Below are positions 16,920 to 26,022 of a stretch of 58,449 bases of DNA, one piece after another. Both the position numbers and the translations under genes were made by a program. The first letter of the stretch is position 1. Each line of letters begins with the position of its first letter. The notes beneath the pieces were generated by a model. The model was not told the origin of the DNA, searched no databases, and was given only the letters and a program-made list of their open reading frames with translations. This DNA comes from Clostridiaceae bacterium. Its GTDB lineage: Bacteria > Bacillota > Clostridia > DSM-8532. The stretch spans positions 1 to 58,449 of the forward strand of contig JAAYTP010000052.1 in assembly GCA_012518025.1 (NCBI GenBank). The letters run 5' to 3'.

Positions 16920-18230
16920 TTATAACATCACAGGTGGGGTGGTGAGTTCCAAGCCACCCCTTTTTAGCTCCGGGCGTTTATACCCCAAACAGTAGATATC
17001 GGTCATCCTTATTTCATGTTCAAATAATCTCCTGGCAAGCGGGTTTTCTAGCTTTTTATAGCTGGCAGGCTTGTTAATGATGGGAAGGGTGGCCTTTTTC
17101 CTTGCGGAAGCCAGAAGCTTCCTGCCCTTTTCGTTAAACCCCAGGATCCGGATATATTGGGCATAGCCGTTGTCTTTCAATTCGTCGAGAAAGGAGGCGG
17201 TCATTCCCAGGAGCAATGTACAGAGAATCCGGCTGATTCTTGATCTGGGGTATCGGCTTGTTGTGCAGTATTCCAGGATTTCATCAAGGCTTGTGTAGCT
17301 GAGGGAAGCCTGACGCAGGCGATTATGCAGGCCTTTCTCCATGTAGGGGAGTGCCATCAGTTCCTGATCTGTGGCTGTTCTCAGCTTGTATATAATGATG
17401 CTTTCAAAATCCTGGAGGAAAACAGGGCCGCGCCCTGTCCGAACCTCTCCGTCCAATATCTTCAGGCTGTTTACGGGCATATTGCCCAGCAAATCATGGA
17501 ATGGAGAGTTGAATGCATCAGGACCGATTTCTGACGGGTTGTCATCGGCGGAACTGAAGTCATAATACTTGTCTGTGGCGGAGCTGTATAGTCTGATATG
17601 GCTTCGGATGGCTGTAGCACTGGAATAATTTGACTTAAGCTCTTTCTCGCTGTATCCCTGGCCGGTTCTGAGGATGGTTACCGGTTTGATTCTGGTGTTG
17701 AACCTCTTTATAGCCTTCAGGTATTCAATGCCCAGAATGTTGTTGGGGGTGGAAACCGCCTTATAGGTTTCATCATCCAGGCAAGCCCTGAGTGCGGCCT
17801 GCCGTGCCGCAGGAAAGGAAAACCCTTTGTCCAGATTATTTTTCAAGGCCTCCTTGAAGGCATGGTTTTCGTCAACAAGGAGATTGGCCGCCTTCTGAAG
17901 GGAGTCAAGGTATCCCGCTTCGCTGCCAAAGCTGATGTAATCCACCACCCCAAGGCTGTCAAGCAGCCGGATAGCGGCTGAGGCAAAATACTCGGCCGAG
18001 GCGCAGGAGAAAGCACCGGGCAGCTCAAGCACAAGATCTATTCCGCTGTTCAGAGCCATACGGGTACGAGCCTGCTTGTTGATGATACCAGGCTCTCCCC
18101 GTTGCACAAACTGGCTGCTAAGTACGCAGACCGCAGCGGTTGCGCCCGTCAGTTCAAATGATTTTCGTATATGCCATTCATGTCCGGAGTGGAGGGGGTT
18201 GTATTCAGCGACAATGCCCAGAACCGACAT
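16920..18230 (-). CDS. tmcAL: tRNA(Met) cytidine acetate ligase (YlbM family)
   Basis: This nucleotidyltransferase-fold enzyme acetylates the wobble cytidine of elongator tRNA-Met using acetate and ATP. The N-terminal half carries the HxGH-type motif in NPLHSGHEWH at residues 11-20 and the FVQRGEP motif. The ISTSK-type site is replaced by the family sequence around TAIRSHI. It has 436 residues, close to Bacillus TmcAL. AAGGAGG lies six bases before the ATG. A CAT-anticodon tRNA, a possible substrate, is encoded 6 kb away. The identification is from family resemblance. Confidence 0.9.
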   Translation of the reverse strand: MSVLGIVAEYNPLHSGHEWHIRKSFELTGATAAVCVLSSQFVQRGEPGIINKQARTRMALNSGIDLVLELPGAFSCASAEYFASAAIRLLDSLGVVDYISFGSEAGYLDSLQKAANLLVDENHAFKEALKNNLDKGFSFPAARQAALRACLDDETYKAVSTPNNILGIEYLKAIKRFNTRIKPVTILRTGQGYSEKELKSNYSSATAIRSHIRLYSSATDKYYDFSSADDNPSEIGPDAFNSPFHDLLGNMPVNSLKILDGEVRTGRGPVFLQDFESIIIYKLRTATDQELMALPYMEKGLHNRLRQASLSYTSLDEILEYCTTSRYPRSRISRILCTLLLGMTASFLDELKDNGYAQYIRILGFNEKGRKLLASARKKATLPIINKPASYKKLENPLARRLFEHEIRMTDIYCLGYKRPELKRGGLELTTPPVML

Positions 18231-18278
18231 GAGTTCCTCCTTAAGCTTCGGGCGTATGTTAACACCTTTTCATGCCTT

Positions 18279-18308
18279 ATTTTACCACAGCTGAACTTAC
18301 CCATACAA
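18279..18308 (-). promoter_or_regulatory. Probable promoter of tmcAL
   Basis: On the minus strand, TTGTAT and TAAAAT are separated by 18 bases, about 50 bases before the start codon. Confidence 0.5.
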
Positions 18309-18408
18309 CTGACATACCAGAGGCGGGAGGTTAGAGGAGGGATGTGAAAAGTGAGAAGTGAGATATCACGGGGCCAGGCAGGCGGCTGCCGACTCCCACT
18401 TCCAGTAT
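18309..18408. repeat. Purine-rich GTGAGAAGTGAGA stretch flanking the palindromic repeat
   Basis: The sequence contains GGGAGGTTAGAGGAGGG and GTGAAAAGTGAGAAGTGAGA. It resembles material just after the methyltransferase gene (5446) and uvrB (40198). No gene is seen. Confidence 0.4.
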
Positions 18409-18483
18409 GTCATTGCGAGGAGGCTTTGCCGACGAAGCAATCTCGAAGATCGCCGCACTCCGCTTCGCTTCGTTCGCGATGAC
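18409..18483. repeat. Dispersed imperfect palindromic repeat, copy A
   Basis: The element opens with GTCATTGCGAGGAGG and closes with TCGCGATGAC. Internal segments GACGAAGCAATCTCG and CTTCGCTTCG are typical of a REP-like family. Further copies lie at 40262 and 51239, always between genes. It can fold into a long hairpin. Confidence 0.8.
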
Positions 18484-18615
18484 AGTCTTGATGTGGGATG
18501 TGAATAAAATGAATATCATGGGATGTGTCCGCATATAATAAAGTCGGATTGGCTTGTCATTCTTACATACATGTCTTTACTGCATGAAAGCGTGGTATTG
18601 CCCGATAAAAAGGTG

Positions 18616-18644
18616 TTGCCACAGCTGTTGTTTTGTGCTACAAT
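18616..18644 (+). promoter_or_regulatory. Sigma-A promoter of the rimP-nusA-infB operon
   Basis: TTGCCA and TACAAT are separated by 17 bases. The expected transcript starts about 18652, just before the leader hairpin. Confidence 0.75.
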
Positions 18645-18669
18645 GAGGTTGTTCCAAGAGTTTTTTGCA

Positions 18670-18696
18670 CAAAGAGTGGGTAGTTCCCACTCTTTG
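18670..18696 (+). promoter_or_regulatory. Leader hairpin of the rimP-nusA operon
   Basis: CAAAGAGTGGG, loop TAGTT and CCCACTCTTTG form an 11-base-pair perfect stem followed by CGTTTGTG, ending 21 bases before rimP. As I recall, similar GAGTGGG/CCCACTC hairpins precede this operon in other Firmicutes. A role in attenuation or NusA feedback is inference. Confidence 0.7.
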
Positions 18697-18717
18697 CGTT
18701 TGTGTATGGAGGGTTGA

Positions 18718-19197
18718 ATGGCTAAACAAAGCATTTCCGATATGGTATGGTCGATGGCACTTCCCATTGTTGAGGAGGCCGGGTGCGAACTGGTTGATGT
18801 TGAATTTCTCAAGGAAGGCAGCGACTGGTTCTTGCGCGTTATTATTGACAAAGACGAGGGCGTCAGCCATGAGGATTGCGAACGGGTTAGTCAGCCCCTG
18901 AATAAAATACTTGATGAGAGAGATCCCATATCCCATCCGTTCTACTTAGAAGTATCATCGCCAGGTCTGGAGCGCCGGCTTAAAAGACCCAGGGATTATG
19001 AAAGATCCTTGGGAAAGCTGGTTGAAATCCGGTTATTCAAGGCTATTGATGGTGTGAGAAGATATGAGGGTCATCTCGAGTCCTTCGACGGGAAGGACGT
19101 ATCGATCAGGCTTGATTCTGACGAATTAAAGACTTTCTCGCTTGATCAGATCGCAAAAGCAAAGACGATAGTTAAATTTGATATTGGAGGTATATAG
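18718..19197 (+). CDS. rimP: Ribosome maturation factor RimP
   Basis: RimP helps assemble the 30S subunit. The N-terminal alpha/beta domain is recognisable by EEAGCELVDVEFLKEG and VSQPLNKILDE. The C-terminal SH3-like barrel begins near residue 88 (SSPGLERRLKRPRDYERSLGK). It has 159 residues, the usual size. The start ATG has GGAGGG three to four bases upstream, at short spacing. It is the first gene of the operon and ends three bases before nusA. Confidence 0.95.
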   Translation: MAKQSISDMVWSMALPIVEEAGCELVDVEFLKEGSDWFLRVIIDKDEGVSHEDCERVSQPLNKILDERDPISHPFYLEVSSPGLERRLKRPRDYERSLGKLVEIRLFKAIDGVRRYEGHLESFDGKDVSIRLDSDELKTFSLDQIAKAKTIVKFDIGGI

Positions 19198-19200
19198 GAG

Positions 19201-20604
19201 ATGAGCGCTGAGTTGCTTCACGCCCTCGAACAATTAGAGAAAGAGAGAGGCATCAATAAAGATATTTTGGTGGATGCCATAGAGCAGGCGTTGATTTCTG
19301 CTTATAAGAGGAATTTTGGTTCAGCTCAGAATGTGGAGGTTGTGATTGACAGGACAACCGGAGATGTAAGGGTTTTTACACACAAAACCATTGTGGGTGA
19401 GGTGACCGATCCCGCAAACGAGATGTCCATTGATCAGGCTAAACGATTCGGCGCAGACTTTGAAATTGGAGATATAGTTGAGATTGAGGTAACACCAAGA
19501 AAATTCGGAAGGATTGCAGCTCAGACGGCCAAGCAGGTTGTCATGCAGAGGATTCGTGAAGCTGAGCGCGGCATTATTTTTGATGAGTTTTCCAGTAAGG
19601 AAGAAGATATTGTAAACGGGATTATCGGAAGATTCGATCGGAGAAACATCATAATAGATCTGGGCCGTGCCGAGGCCATACTGCCTCCTGGGGAGCAGAC
19701 ACCCGGAGAAAAGTACAATGTTCACGACCGTATAAAGGTTTATGTGATCAATGTTAAGAAGACCAACAAGAATCCCCAGATCTATGTTTCAAGAACACAT
19801 CCCGGTCTGGTGAAAAGACTTTTGGAACTTGAGGTTCCTGAAATTGCCGATGGTACGGTTGAAATCAAGAATATTGCCAGAGAGGCCGGCTCCAGAACCA
19901 AGATCGCCATTCACTCCAGGAATGAGGATGTTGATCCCGTGGGGGCTTGTGTTGGCCAGAAAGGCAGCAGAATTCGCGCCATTGTGGACGAGCTCAAGGG
20001 TGAGATGATTGATGTCATCAAATGGAGCAACAATCCTGAAGAGTATATCGCCAGCAGCCTGAGCCCGGCTAAGGTAGTTCAGGTTGATCTGGATGAAGAG
20101 GCCAAGGTTGCCAGGGTGATTGTACCCGATTTCCAACTGTCATTGGCCATCGGAAAGGAAGGCCAGAATGCAAGACTTGCGGCAAAGCTAACCGGATGGA
20201 AGATAGATATTAAGAGTGAATCCCAGTTGAGAAGCCAGATAGAATACGAACTCTTTCACCCGGATGCAGCTTCTGACGATGATGAGGACACCGAATCCTA
20301 TGAAGCCCTTGAGGAAGCATACGATTCGGAGGAAGACATGGAGTTCTACGCTGACTCTGAAGATTTGGACGAGGTCAGTGCACTGGAAGAGCCTGCTGAT
20401 GAGGAGACTGGGGAGGAAACCCAGGATGAGGCAGACGATGATAAAATAGAAGCCGTGGATCCTGAAGATGAAGACCAGGTATCCGAAGACGATGACCCCG
20501 ATTCTGACGAACCGGCAGAGCATATTCCTGAAGAGGATCCGGAAAACGAGGAATCCTCCGAAGACGAGGCTGAAGAATCTGCTGATGATGAAGAGAATCA
20601 GTAA
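19201..20604 (+). CDS. nusA: Transcription factor NusA with a long acidic C-terminal tail
   Basis: NusA binds RNA polymerase and promotes pausing, termination and antitermination. It has an N-terminal polymerase-binding domain (1-125), an S1 domain (about 135-200), and KH1 and KH2 domains (about 205-350), with GACVGQKGSRI and AIGKEGQNARLAAKLTGW as GXXG-type motifs. Firmicutes NusA normally ends near residue 350-370. Here residues 353-467 form a tail in which about 60 of 115 residues are Asp or Glu, with a single Lys. AGGAG lies directly before the ATG. The next gene is 33 bases downstream. Confidence 0.96.
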   Translation: MSAELLHALEQLEKERGINKDILVDAIEQALISAYKRNFGSAQNVEVVIDRTTGDVRVFTHKTIVGEVTDPANEMSIDQAKRFGADFEIGDIVEIEVTPRKFGRIAAQTAKQVVMQRIREAERGIIFDEFSSKEEDIVNGIIGRFDRRNIIIDLGRAEAILPPGEQTPGEKYNVHDRIKVYVINVKKTNKNPQIYVSRTHPGLVKRLLELEVPEIADGTVEIKNIAREAGSRTKIAIHSRNEDVDPVGACVGQKGSRIRAIVDELKGEMIDVIKWSNNPEEYIASSLSPAKVVQVDLDEEAKVARVIVPDFQLSLAIGKEGQNARLAAKLTGWKIDIKSESQLRSQIEYELFHPDAASDDDEDTESYEALEEAYDSEEDMEFYADSEDLDEVSALEEPADEETGEETQDEADDDKIEAVDPEDEDQVSEDDDPDSDEPAEHIPEEDPENEESSEDEAEESADDEENQ

Positions 20605-20637
20605 ACCTTTTCAGCGTATTGGTATGAGGTGGGTGAG

Positions 20638-20916
20638 TTGAAAAGAAAAAAGAAGGTCCCCATGCGCCGATGCGTCGGATGCAGGGAAATGAAGGAGAAG
20701 CGGGAACTGCTAAGAATTGTTAGGAACAACGAAGGTGAGATCTTCGTGGATCCCACCGGCAAGAAGAATGGCAGGGGCGCATACATCTGCAAGGACAAGA
20801 CCTGCTATGAGCAAGCCGTGAAAACTAGAAGCCTGAGCCGCGAATTTGGATGCGAAATACCCGAAGAGGTTTATGAAGATATTGCACAGCAGTTGGAGGC
20901 CTATGGCGGAGAGTAA
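20638..20916 (+). CDS. rnpM: YlxR/RnpM family protein (DUF448)
   Basis: This is a small basic RNA-binding protein. In Bacillus it binds RNase P RNA and modulates its activity. The family signature MRRCVGCREMKEKRELLRIVR is in the first 35 residues, and the nucleotide-binding-like GRGAYIC motif follows. I chose the TTG at 20638 with GAGGTG five bases upstream, giving 92 residues. A GTG at 20629 in frame lies inside the RBS. The end overlaps ylxQ by 14 bases. Confidence 0.9.
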   Translation: MKRKKKVPMRRCVGCREMKEKRELLRIVRNNEGEIFVDPTGKKNGRGAYICKDKTCYEQAVKTRSLSREFGCEIPEEVYEDIAQQLEAYGGE

Positions 20917-21235
20917 GATATATTCCTTTATCGGACTTGCCAAAAAGGCCGGTGGTGTTGCTGCCGGCGATTATGCCGTTGAGTACGCCATAAAACGCGG
21001 CAGAGCGGCTTGCGTGATTCTGGCAGAGGATGCCTCGCCCAACACGGCCAGAAAGTTTAGGAATTACTGTGGCGTAAGAGGCATAAAGCTCATCAGCTTC
21101 GGTGCCAAGCAGCGCCTGGGTCAGATTCTGGGCAAAGAGGTGTACTCGGTAATAACCATTACTGATAAACGCTTCTCATCCAGGATTGAGGAAATGATTG
21201 GAGCAGCAAACCACGACAATAGAGTTGATGGCTAA
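20903..21235 (+). CDS. ylxQ: L7Ae/L30e-family ribosomal protein (YlxQ)
   Basis: This is a kink-turn RNA-binding protein of the L7Ae family whose target is not firmly known. Residues 1-100 show the typical [21 protein letters not shown] helix and [14 protein letters not shown] strand-turn. It has 110 residues. I chose the ATG at 20903 because TTGGAGG lies just upstream; a frame start 19 codons earlier would read into ylxR. It overlaps the end of rnpM and precedes infB, the conserved Firmicutes order. Confidence 0.92.
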   Translation: MAESKIYSFIGLAKKAGGVAAGDYAVEYAIKRGRAACVILAEDASPNTARKFRNYCGVRGIKLISFGAKQRLGQILGKEVYSVITITDKRFSSRIEEMIGAANHDNRVDG

Positions 21236-21267
21236 GGCCATTGGCAGAACACACGGGGGTGGCTTTT

Positions 21268-24200
21268 TTGAACAAACTGAAAATTCATGAGCTTGCGAAG
21301 GAGCTTAATGTTACGAGCAAGAGGCTCATGGAAAAGCTGGAGGAAATTAATATTCATCCCAGGAGTCATATGTCGACTCTTAATGATGATGAACTGGAAC
21401 GGCTCTATAAGCATATAGGGATAGTAAATCGTACCCAAAAAAAAGATGCCTCGGAATCAAAGAAGGATTCCAGGAAAACTGACCGTTCTGAGAGTGTTGC
21501 AAAGAGGGGCGTTCCCCGTATTATCAGGAAAACCGAAGTCGTGGTTCATGATGATTATACTCTGGCTGAACATAAGGAAAAGAAGAAGGAGAGGCGCAGC
21601 TATGTCCGCACATCTGATTCCGATGACGGATTGATGGCCGGATATACCAGAAGCAGCCATGACAGTGTCATAGCCGCTATAAAAAAACGCCCGAAGAAGG
21701 AGGAGCCCAAGGCTCAGCCTGAAGAGAAGAAACAGGAACCTGTGGATATCCTGGATTCCATCGTTGTTTCGGACAGGATTAAGAAGCCGGTTGACGATAT
21801 ATTGAGCATAAAAAAAGTAGCACATATATCTGATTTTGAAAAAGCTGAAGACAGTGACAAATCCAGCGAGATGAAAGAACAGGAAAGTATGCAAAAGGAA
21901 GCAACATCAGCCGAGACTAAAAAGGCAGAAGAAAAGAAGACTCAGACAGTAGCAAAGACCAGTGAAAAGACTGAGGAAGAACAGGCTCAAAAGGCTGAAA
22001 CTATGGCCGCAAAGTCGAAAGACGAGAAAGAGGATCCTGCTCAAAAAACCGCCGAGAAACCTGCAAGTGCCAAAGTTGCCCGGGATGAACGCAGGAAGAG
22101 TTCGGCAAGGGATGATAAATCCGATGCAAGGACAGCTGCTGAGGGCAGCGTCGGCAGGACCGAACAACGCACTCCAACTGCTGGAGCAGCTGCTGCATCC
22201 GAAAGGCGTGGCGGAGACTCACTGAAAAGAACCAGGGGAGATTACCCGCGCCGTGGCGAAAGAAGGCCATCCGGAGAGGGAAGACCAGCAGGAAGACCCT
22301 TTGGGGATCGTCGTACCGACAGAAGGGGCGACCAGTTGGTTATTCCCAAGGTTTCAATACCTGCAGGGCAGGCCGAGGAAAAGGTGTTAACCCGCAGTGA
22401 ACGCCGGGAGATGCAGGTTGTCGAAAAGAGGAAAGAAGAAAAGAAGGAACAGAAGAGAGAAACTGTTAAACCCGCAGCAGCATTCTCCCAGAAGAGCCGA
22501 TTGAAGAAAAAGATTGATATCGTGGGGCATAAAGCAAGCGTATCCGATATGATGTCGGATGAATTTGTGATAGATACATTCTACGATGACGCTCACGAGG
22601 CAAAGAATGTTAAGCGTGCAGAGAGGCGCTTGAAGAAGGGGAAGGCCAGGAAAGAGAAGTATATTCCGCCAAAAGCTGTTCTTACCGATATTACCATTCC
22701 TGATGTCATTACCGTCAAGGATTTGGCCGAAGCGCTGAAGAAAACCTCGGCCGATGTGATTAAGAAATTGTTCCTGATGGGTATTGCCGTGACACAGAAC
22801 GAGGAATTGGATTTTGATACGGCGGCCATTCTGGCAGATGAATATGGTGTTAAGGCACATAAAGCAGTGGTGGTGAGCGAAGAGGATATCCTCTTTGATG
22901 ACAGCGAGGACGCTGAGGAAGATCTGAAGCCTCGTGCTCCGGTTGTTGTTGTCATGGGTCATGTTGACCATGGTAAAACCTCGCTGCTGGATGCCATAAG
23001 AAGTGCGAATATAGTAGAACACGAGGCAGGCGGGATCACTCAGCGCATAGGAGCCTACACTGTTAACCTGAACGGACGGGACATCACCTTCCTGGATACC
23101 CCTGGTCATGAGGCGTTTACAGCCATGCGTGCCAGAGGAGCTCAGGTTACCGACATCGCCATTTTGGTGGTAGCTGCGGATGATGGTGTTATGCCCCAGA
23201 CCGTAGAGGCCATCAACCATGCTAAGGCTGCAGGTGTATCAATTATTGTGGCTATAAACAAGATCGACAGACCCAATGCCAATCCGGACAGGGTGAAGCA
23301 GGAGCTCAGCGAGCACGGCTTGTTGATTGAGGAATGGGGCGGAGATGTCATTGCTGTTCCCGTATCGGCCAAGAAGCGTGAGAATATCGACCAGCTTCTT
23401 GAGATGGTGCTCCTTACCGCAGATATTCTGGAATTGAAGGCAAATCCCAACAAGCAGGCCAAAGGTACGGTCATTGAGGCCATGCTTGATAAGAACAGAG
23501 GTCCTGTAGCAACCCTGCTGGTACAAAGAGGAACCCTGAATACCGGAGATTTCGTCCTTTCAGGTTCGGCCTACGGGCATATACGATCCATGATCAATGA
23601 TAAGGGCAAAAAGATTAAGGAAGCCGGGCCATCGGTTCCGGTGGAGGTTTTCGGTTTGTCAGAGGTGCCGGAGGCAGGAGAAGAGTTCTATGTGGTGACC
23701 GATGAAAAGACGGCCAAGCAGCTTGCTGAAAAACGAAAGGATCAGGCCAGGGAGAAGAGCATCGTATCACGCAGCAGAGTTTCCCTGGAGGATCTGTTTA
23801 GTCAGATTCAGGAAGGCCAGGTGAAGGATCTCAACCTGATCGTCAAGGCTGACGTTCAGGGTTCTGTAGAGGCCATCAGGCAGTCCATGGAGAAGCTCAG
23901 TAATGAAGAGGTCAAGGTTAAGGTTATACATGGTGCAGTTGGTGCTATTGCCGAGTCCGACGTGGCTTTGGCGGATGTTTCCAATGCCATTATCATAGGC
24001 TTCAATGTCCGTCCGGGAGTCAATGTTATGGAAGCTGCCCAGGCGGCAGACGTTGATATAAGACTGTACAGAGTTATCTATGATGCCATTGAAGATATTG
24101 AGAAAGCCATGAAGGGTATGCTCAAGCCCACCTATAAAGAGGTTGTGGATGGTCATGTTGAGATACGCCAGCTGTTCAAGGTTTCAAGCCTCGGCACCAT

Positions 24201-24429
24201 TGGTGGCGCTTATGTTCTGGATGGCAAGGTGAACAGAAACTCCGACATCAGGCTGGTTCGTGACGGCATTGTGGTTTACGAAGGAAAGCTTGCGTCATTG
24301 AAACGCTTCAAGGATGACGTGCGTGAGGTCAGCGCCGGTTATGAATGCGGTCTGATGATAGAAAGATTTAATGACATAAAGGAAGGCGACATTGTAGAAG
24401 CCTATCATATGGAAGAGATACAGCGCTGA
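21268..24429 (+). CDS. infB: Translation initiation factor IF-2
   Basis: This GTPase positions initiator fMet-tRNA on the 30S subunit. A short N-terminal IF2_N module ([18 protein letters not shown]) is followed by about 400 residues of Lys/Glu/Arg-rich low-complexity linker. A second IF2_N module (about 470-525) comes next. The G domain has GHVDHGKT at 564-571, DTPGHE and NKID, and domains II, III and IV follow. The 1053-residue length reflects the expanded linker. I chose the TTG at 21268 with GGGGGTGG six bases upstream. A TTG at 21241 in frame has no RBS. Confidence 0.95.
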   Translation: MNKLKIHELAKELNVTSKRLMEKLEEINIHPRSHMSTLNDDELERLYKHIGIVNRTQKKDASESKKDSRKTDRSESVAKRGVPRIIRKTEVVVHDDYTLAEHKEKKKERRSYVRTSDSDDGLMAGYTRSSHDSVIAAIKKRPKKEEPKAQPEEKKQEPVDILDSIVVSDRIKKPVDDILSIKKVAHISDFEKAEDSDKSSEMKEQESMQKEATSAETKKAEEKKTQTVAKTSEKTEEEQAQKAETMAAKSKDEKEDPAQKTAEKPASAKVARDERRKSSARDDKSDARTAAEGSVGRTEQRTPTAGAAAASERRGGDSLKRTRGDYPRRGERRPSGEGRPAGRPFGDRRTDRRGDQLVIPKVSIPAGQAEEKVLTRSERREMQVVEKRKEEKKEQKRETVKPAAAFSQKSRLKKKIDIVGHKASVSDMMSDEFVIDTFYDDAHEAKNVKRAERRLKKGKARKEKYIPPKAVLTDITIPDVITVKDLAEALKKTSADVIKKLFLMGIAVTQNEELDFDTAAILADEYGVKAHKAVVVSEEDILFDDSEDAEEDLKPRAPVVVVMGHVDHGKTSLLDAIRSANIVEHEAGGITQRIGAYTVNLNGRDITFLDTPGHEAFTAMRARGAQVTDIAILVVAADDGVMPQTVEAINHAKAAGVSIIVAINKIDRPNANPDRVKQELSEHGLLIEEWGGDVIAVPVSAKKRENIDQLLEMVLLTADILELKANPNKQAKGTVIEAMLDKNRGPVATLLVQRGTLNTGDFVLSGSAYGHIRSMINDKGKKIKEAGPSVPVEVFGLSEVPEAGEEFYVVTDEKTAKQLAEKRKDQAREKSIVSRSRVSLEDLFSQIQEGQVKDLNLIVKADVQGSVEAIRQSMEKLSNEEVKVKVIHGAVGAIAESDVALADVSNAIIIGFNVRPGVNVMEAAQAADVDIRLYRVIYDAIEDIEKAMKGMLKPTYKEVVDGHVEIRQLFKVSSLGTIGGAYVLDGKVNRNSDIRLVRDGIVVYEGKLASLKRFKDDVREVSAGYECGLMIERFNDIKEGDIVEAYHMEEIQR

Positions 24430-24458
24430 GTCCTAATAGGATAGCGGTGTGGGTATAG

Positions 24459-24488
24459 TTCGCCGCTCCGGGGATCCGGAGCGGTGAA
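24459..24488 (+). terminator. Strong hairpin after infB
   Basis: TTCGCCGCTCCGG and CCGGAGCGGTGAA form a 13-pair stem with loop GGAT. Only TTTACG follows, so termination may be partial. The remaining 170 bases to rbfA hold no gene. A TTGGCA and AT-rich TATATTATAG around 24563-24583 could be a weak promoter. Confidence 0.6.
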
Positions 24489-24657
24489 TTTACGATTCGG
24501 GGATTTCAGTGTGTCAGTCAGTAAACGGCCTGGCGAAAAATAAGCCGGTGCAGTTAATGGTTTGGCAATGGGTATATTATAGTATTGGGTAAATGATCTG
24601 TGTTGGACAAAAATACGATGCGGAGCCCCATGATGATAAAGAAGAGGGATGAGAGTT

Positions 24658-25023
24658 ATGGATAGAACCGACAGGATTTCAGAGGAGATCAAAAAAGAAC
24701 TGAGTAATATCATCAGAGAGAGCATTAAAGACCCACGACTGCCGGATTTTGTATCGATTACTGCTGTAAGGGTAACCAAGGATCTGAGATATGCCAAGGT
24801 CTATGTGAGCATATACGGGGATGAAGAGAAAAAGAAGGATGCCATTACGGCTCTGACCAGCGCTGCGGGATTTATCCGCCGGGAAATAGGTCAGAGGATC
24901 AGTTTACGCTATACACCCGAGTTCCAATTCAAGCTGGATGAATCCATTGAGCATGGGATGCATATTAGCAAGCTCATTGAGGAAACCATGGGCGGCTCGG
25001 GGAAGGCATCCGACAGCGATTAA
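24658..25023 (+). CDS. rbfA: Ribosome-binding factor A
   Basis: RbfA is a KH-fold protein that binds the 5' region of 16S rRNA and helps late 30S maturation. The family motif RISEEIKKELSNII opens the protein, and the C-terminal FKLDESIEHGMHISKLI is typical. I chose the ATG at 24658 (121 residues) because GAGGG is nine bases upstream. The ATG at 24649 immediately abuts that RBS. It follows infB across a 220-base gap with a hairpin and heads rbfA-nrnA-truB-ribF. Confidence 0.95.
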   Translation: MDRTDRISEEIKKELSNIIRESIKDPRLPDFVSITAVRVTKDLRYAKVYVSIYGDEEKKKDAITALTSAAGFIRREIGQRISLRYTPEFQFKLDESIEHGMHISKLIEETMGGSGKASDSD

Positions 25024-25047
25024 TCTGTAGTGAAGGAAAGAAAGAAT

Positions 25048-26022
25048 ATGTCTGATCAGAAACTGGAGGCCATTGCGGAACTTCTCAGCAAGGCCAGTAA
25101 TATTGCTATCATGCCCCATTTGAATGTGGATGGGGATGCGCTGGGGGCCTCCCTGGCTCTGGCTCTGGCACTGAACAGCCATCATTGCCAGGTCGATGTG
25201 CTCATAGAGGAGGAGGTTCCTGCCACGCTGGATTTCCTGCCTGGTCTGGATTTGATCAAGAGCACCCCCAAAGACCGCTACCATGTGGCTGTGAATATTG
25301 ACAACGGAGATATCAACAGGCTGGGTGAGAGGCTGGATATATACCAGAACGCAGAGATTCGTCTTAGCCTGGATCATCATGCCACCAACAAGGTTGAGGC
25401 CGACATATCCTACGTGAACACAAAGGCATCGGCTACCGGAGAGATCATTTTCAGGCTTCTGACCGAGTATATGGGACTTCCCGTTACCAAGGATATTGCC
25501 CTGTGCCTGTATACCGCCATCATTACCGATACTGGTGGCTTCCGGTTCTCCAATACCACGCCCGAAACCATGGAGATTGCCGGCGCGCTGATGAGAACTG
25601 GCATTGATTTTACCTATGCCAATATGAAGGTGTTCGACAGGATATCCTATGCCAAACTCTTCTTGATGAAACAGACCATGAATTCTCTGAAACTCTTTTT
25701 CGATGGGAAATTGGCTGTATCATATCTGCGCTGGGTGGATCTCGCCTCCTTCAACGCCAAACTGGAGGATACTGAAGGACTTGTGAATATTGGAAGAAAT
25801 CTGGAGGGTGTGGAGGTTTCCCTGTTTCTTAAGGAGGAGAAGCCGGGAAGCTTCAAGGGAAGCTTAAGATCCAACGAGCATGTGGATGTTTCAAAGGTTG
25901 CTGAAAGTTTTGGCGGAGGTGGCCATAAACGAGCCGCCGGGTTCAGTGCAGAGGGTGATCTGGAGGATATCGTCAGATCCCTGGCAGATGTCATTAAGGT
26001 CAGTTTGAAGGATGAAGGATGA
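25048..26022 (+). CDS. nrnA: DHH-family oligoribonuclease/pAp phosphatase NrnA
   Basis: This cytosolic phosphoesterase degrades nano-RNAs and dephosphorylates 3'-phosphoadenosine 5'-phosphate. The DHH domain carries HLNVDGDALGASL near residue 25 and the LDHHATN motif near 110. The DHHA1 domain ends with the FGGGGHKRAAGF motif. The start ATG at 25048 has AAGGAAAGAAAG upstream; a GTG at 25030 would include the RBS in the coding region. The 324-residue length is usual. It abuts truB directly. Confidence 0.93.
   Translation: MSDQKLEAIAELLSKASNIAIMPHLNVDGDALGASLALALALNSHHCQVDVLIEEEVPATLDFLPGLDLIKSTPKDRYHVAVNIDNGDINRLGERLDIYQNAEIRLSLDHHATNKVEADISYVNTKASATGEIIFRLLTEYMGLPVTKDIALCLYTAIITDTGGFRFSNTTPETMEIAGALMRTGIDFTYANMKVFDRISYAKLFLMKQTMNSLKLFFDGKLAVSYLRWVDLASFNAKLEDTEGLVNIGRNLEGVEVSLFLKEEKPGSFKGSLRSNEHVDVSKVAESFGGGGHKRAAGFSAEGDLEDIVRSLADVIKVSLKDEG

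Noticed and set aside
22387-23220. 277-codon open frame opposite infB
   Set aside because: It is a shadow of the IF-2 coding sequence, with cysteine- and histidine-rich composition and no RBS.
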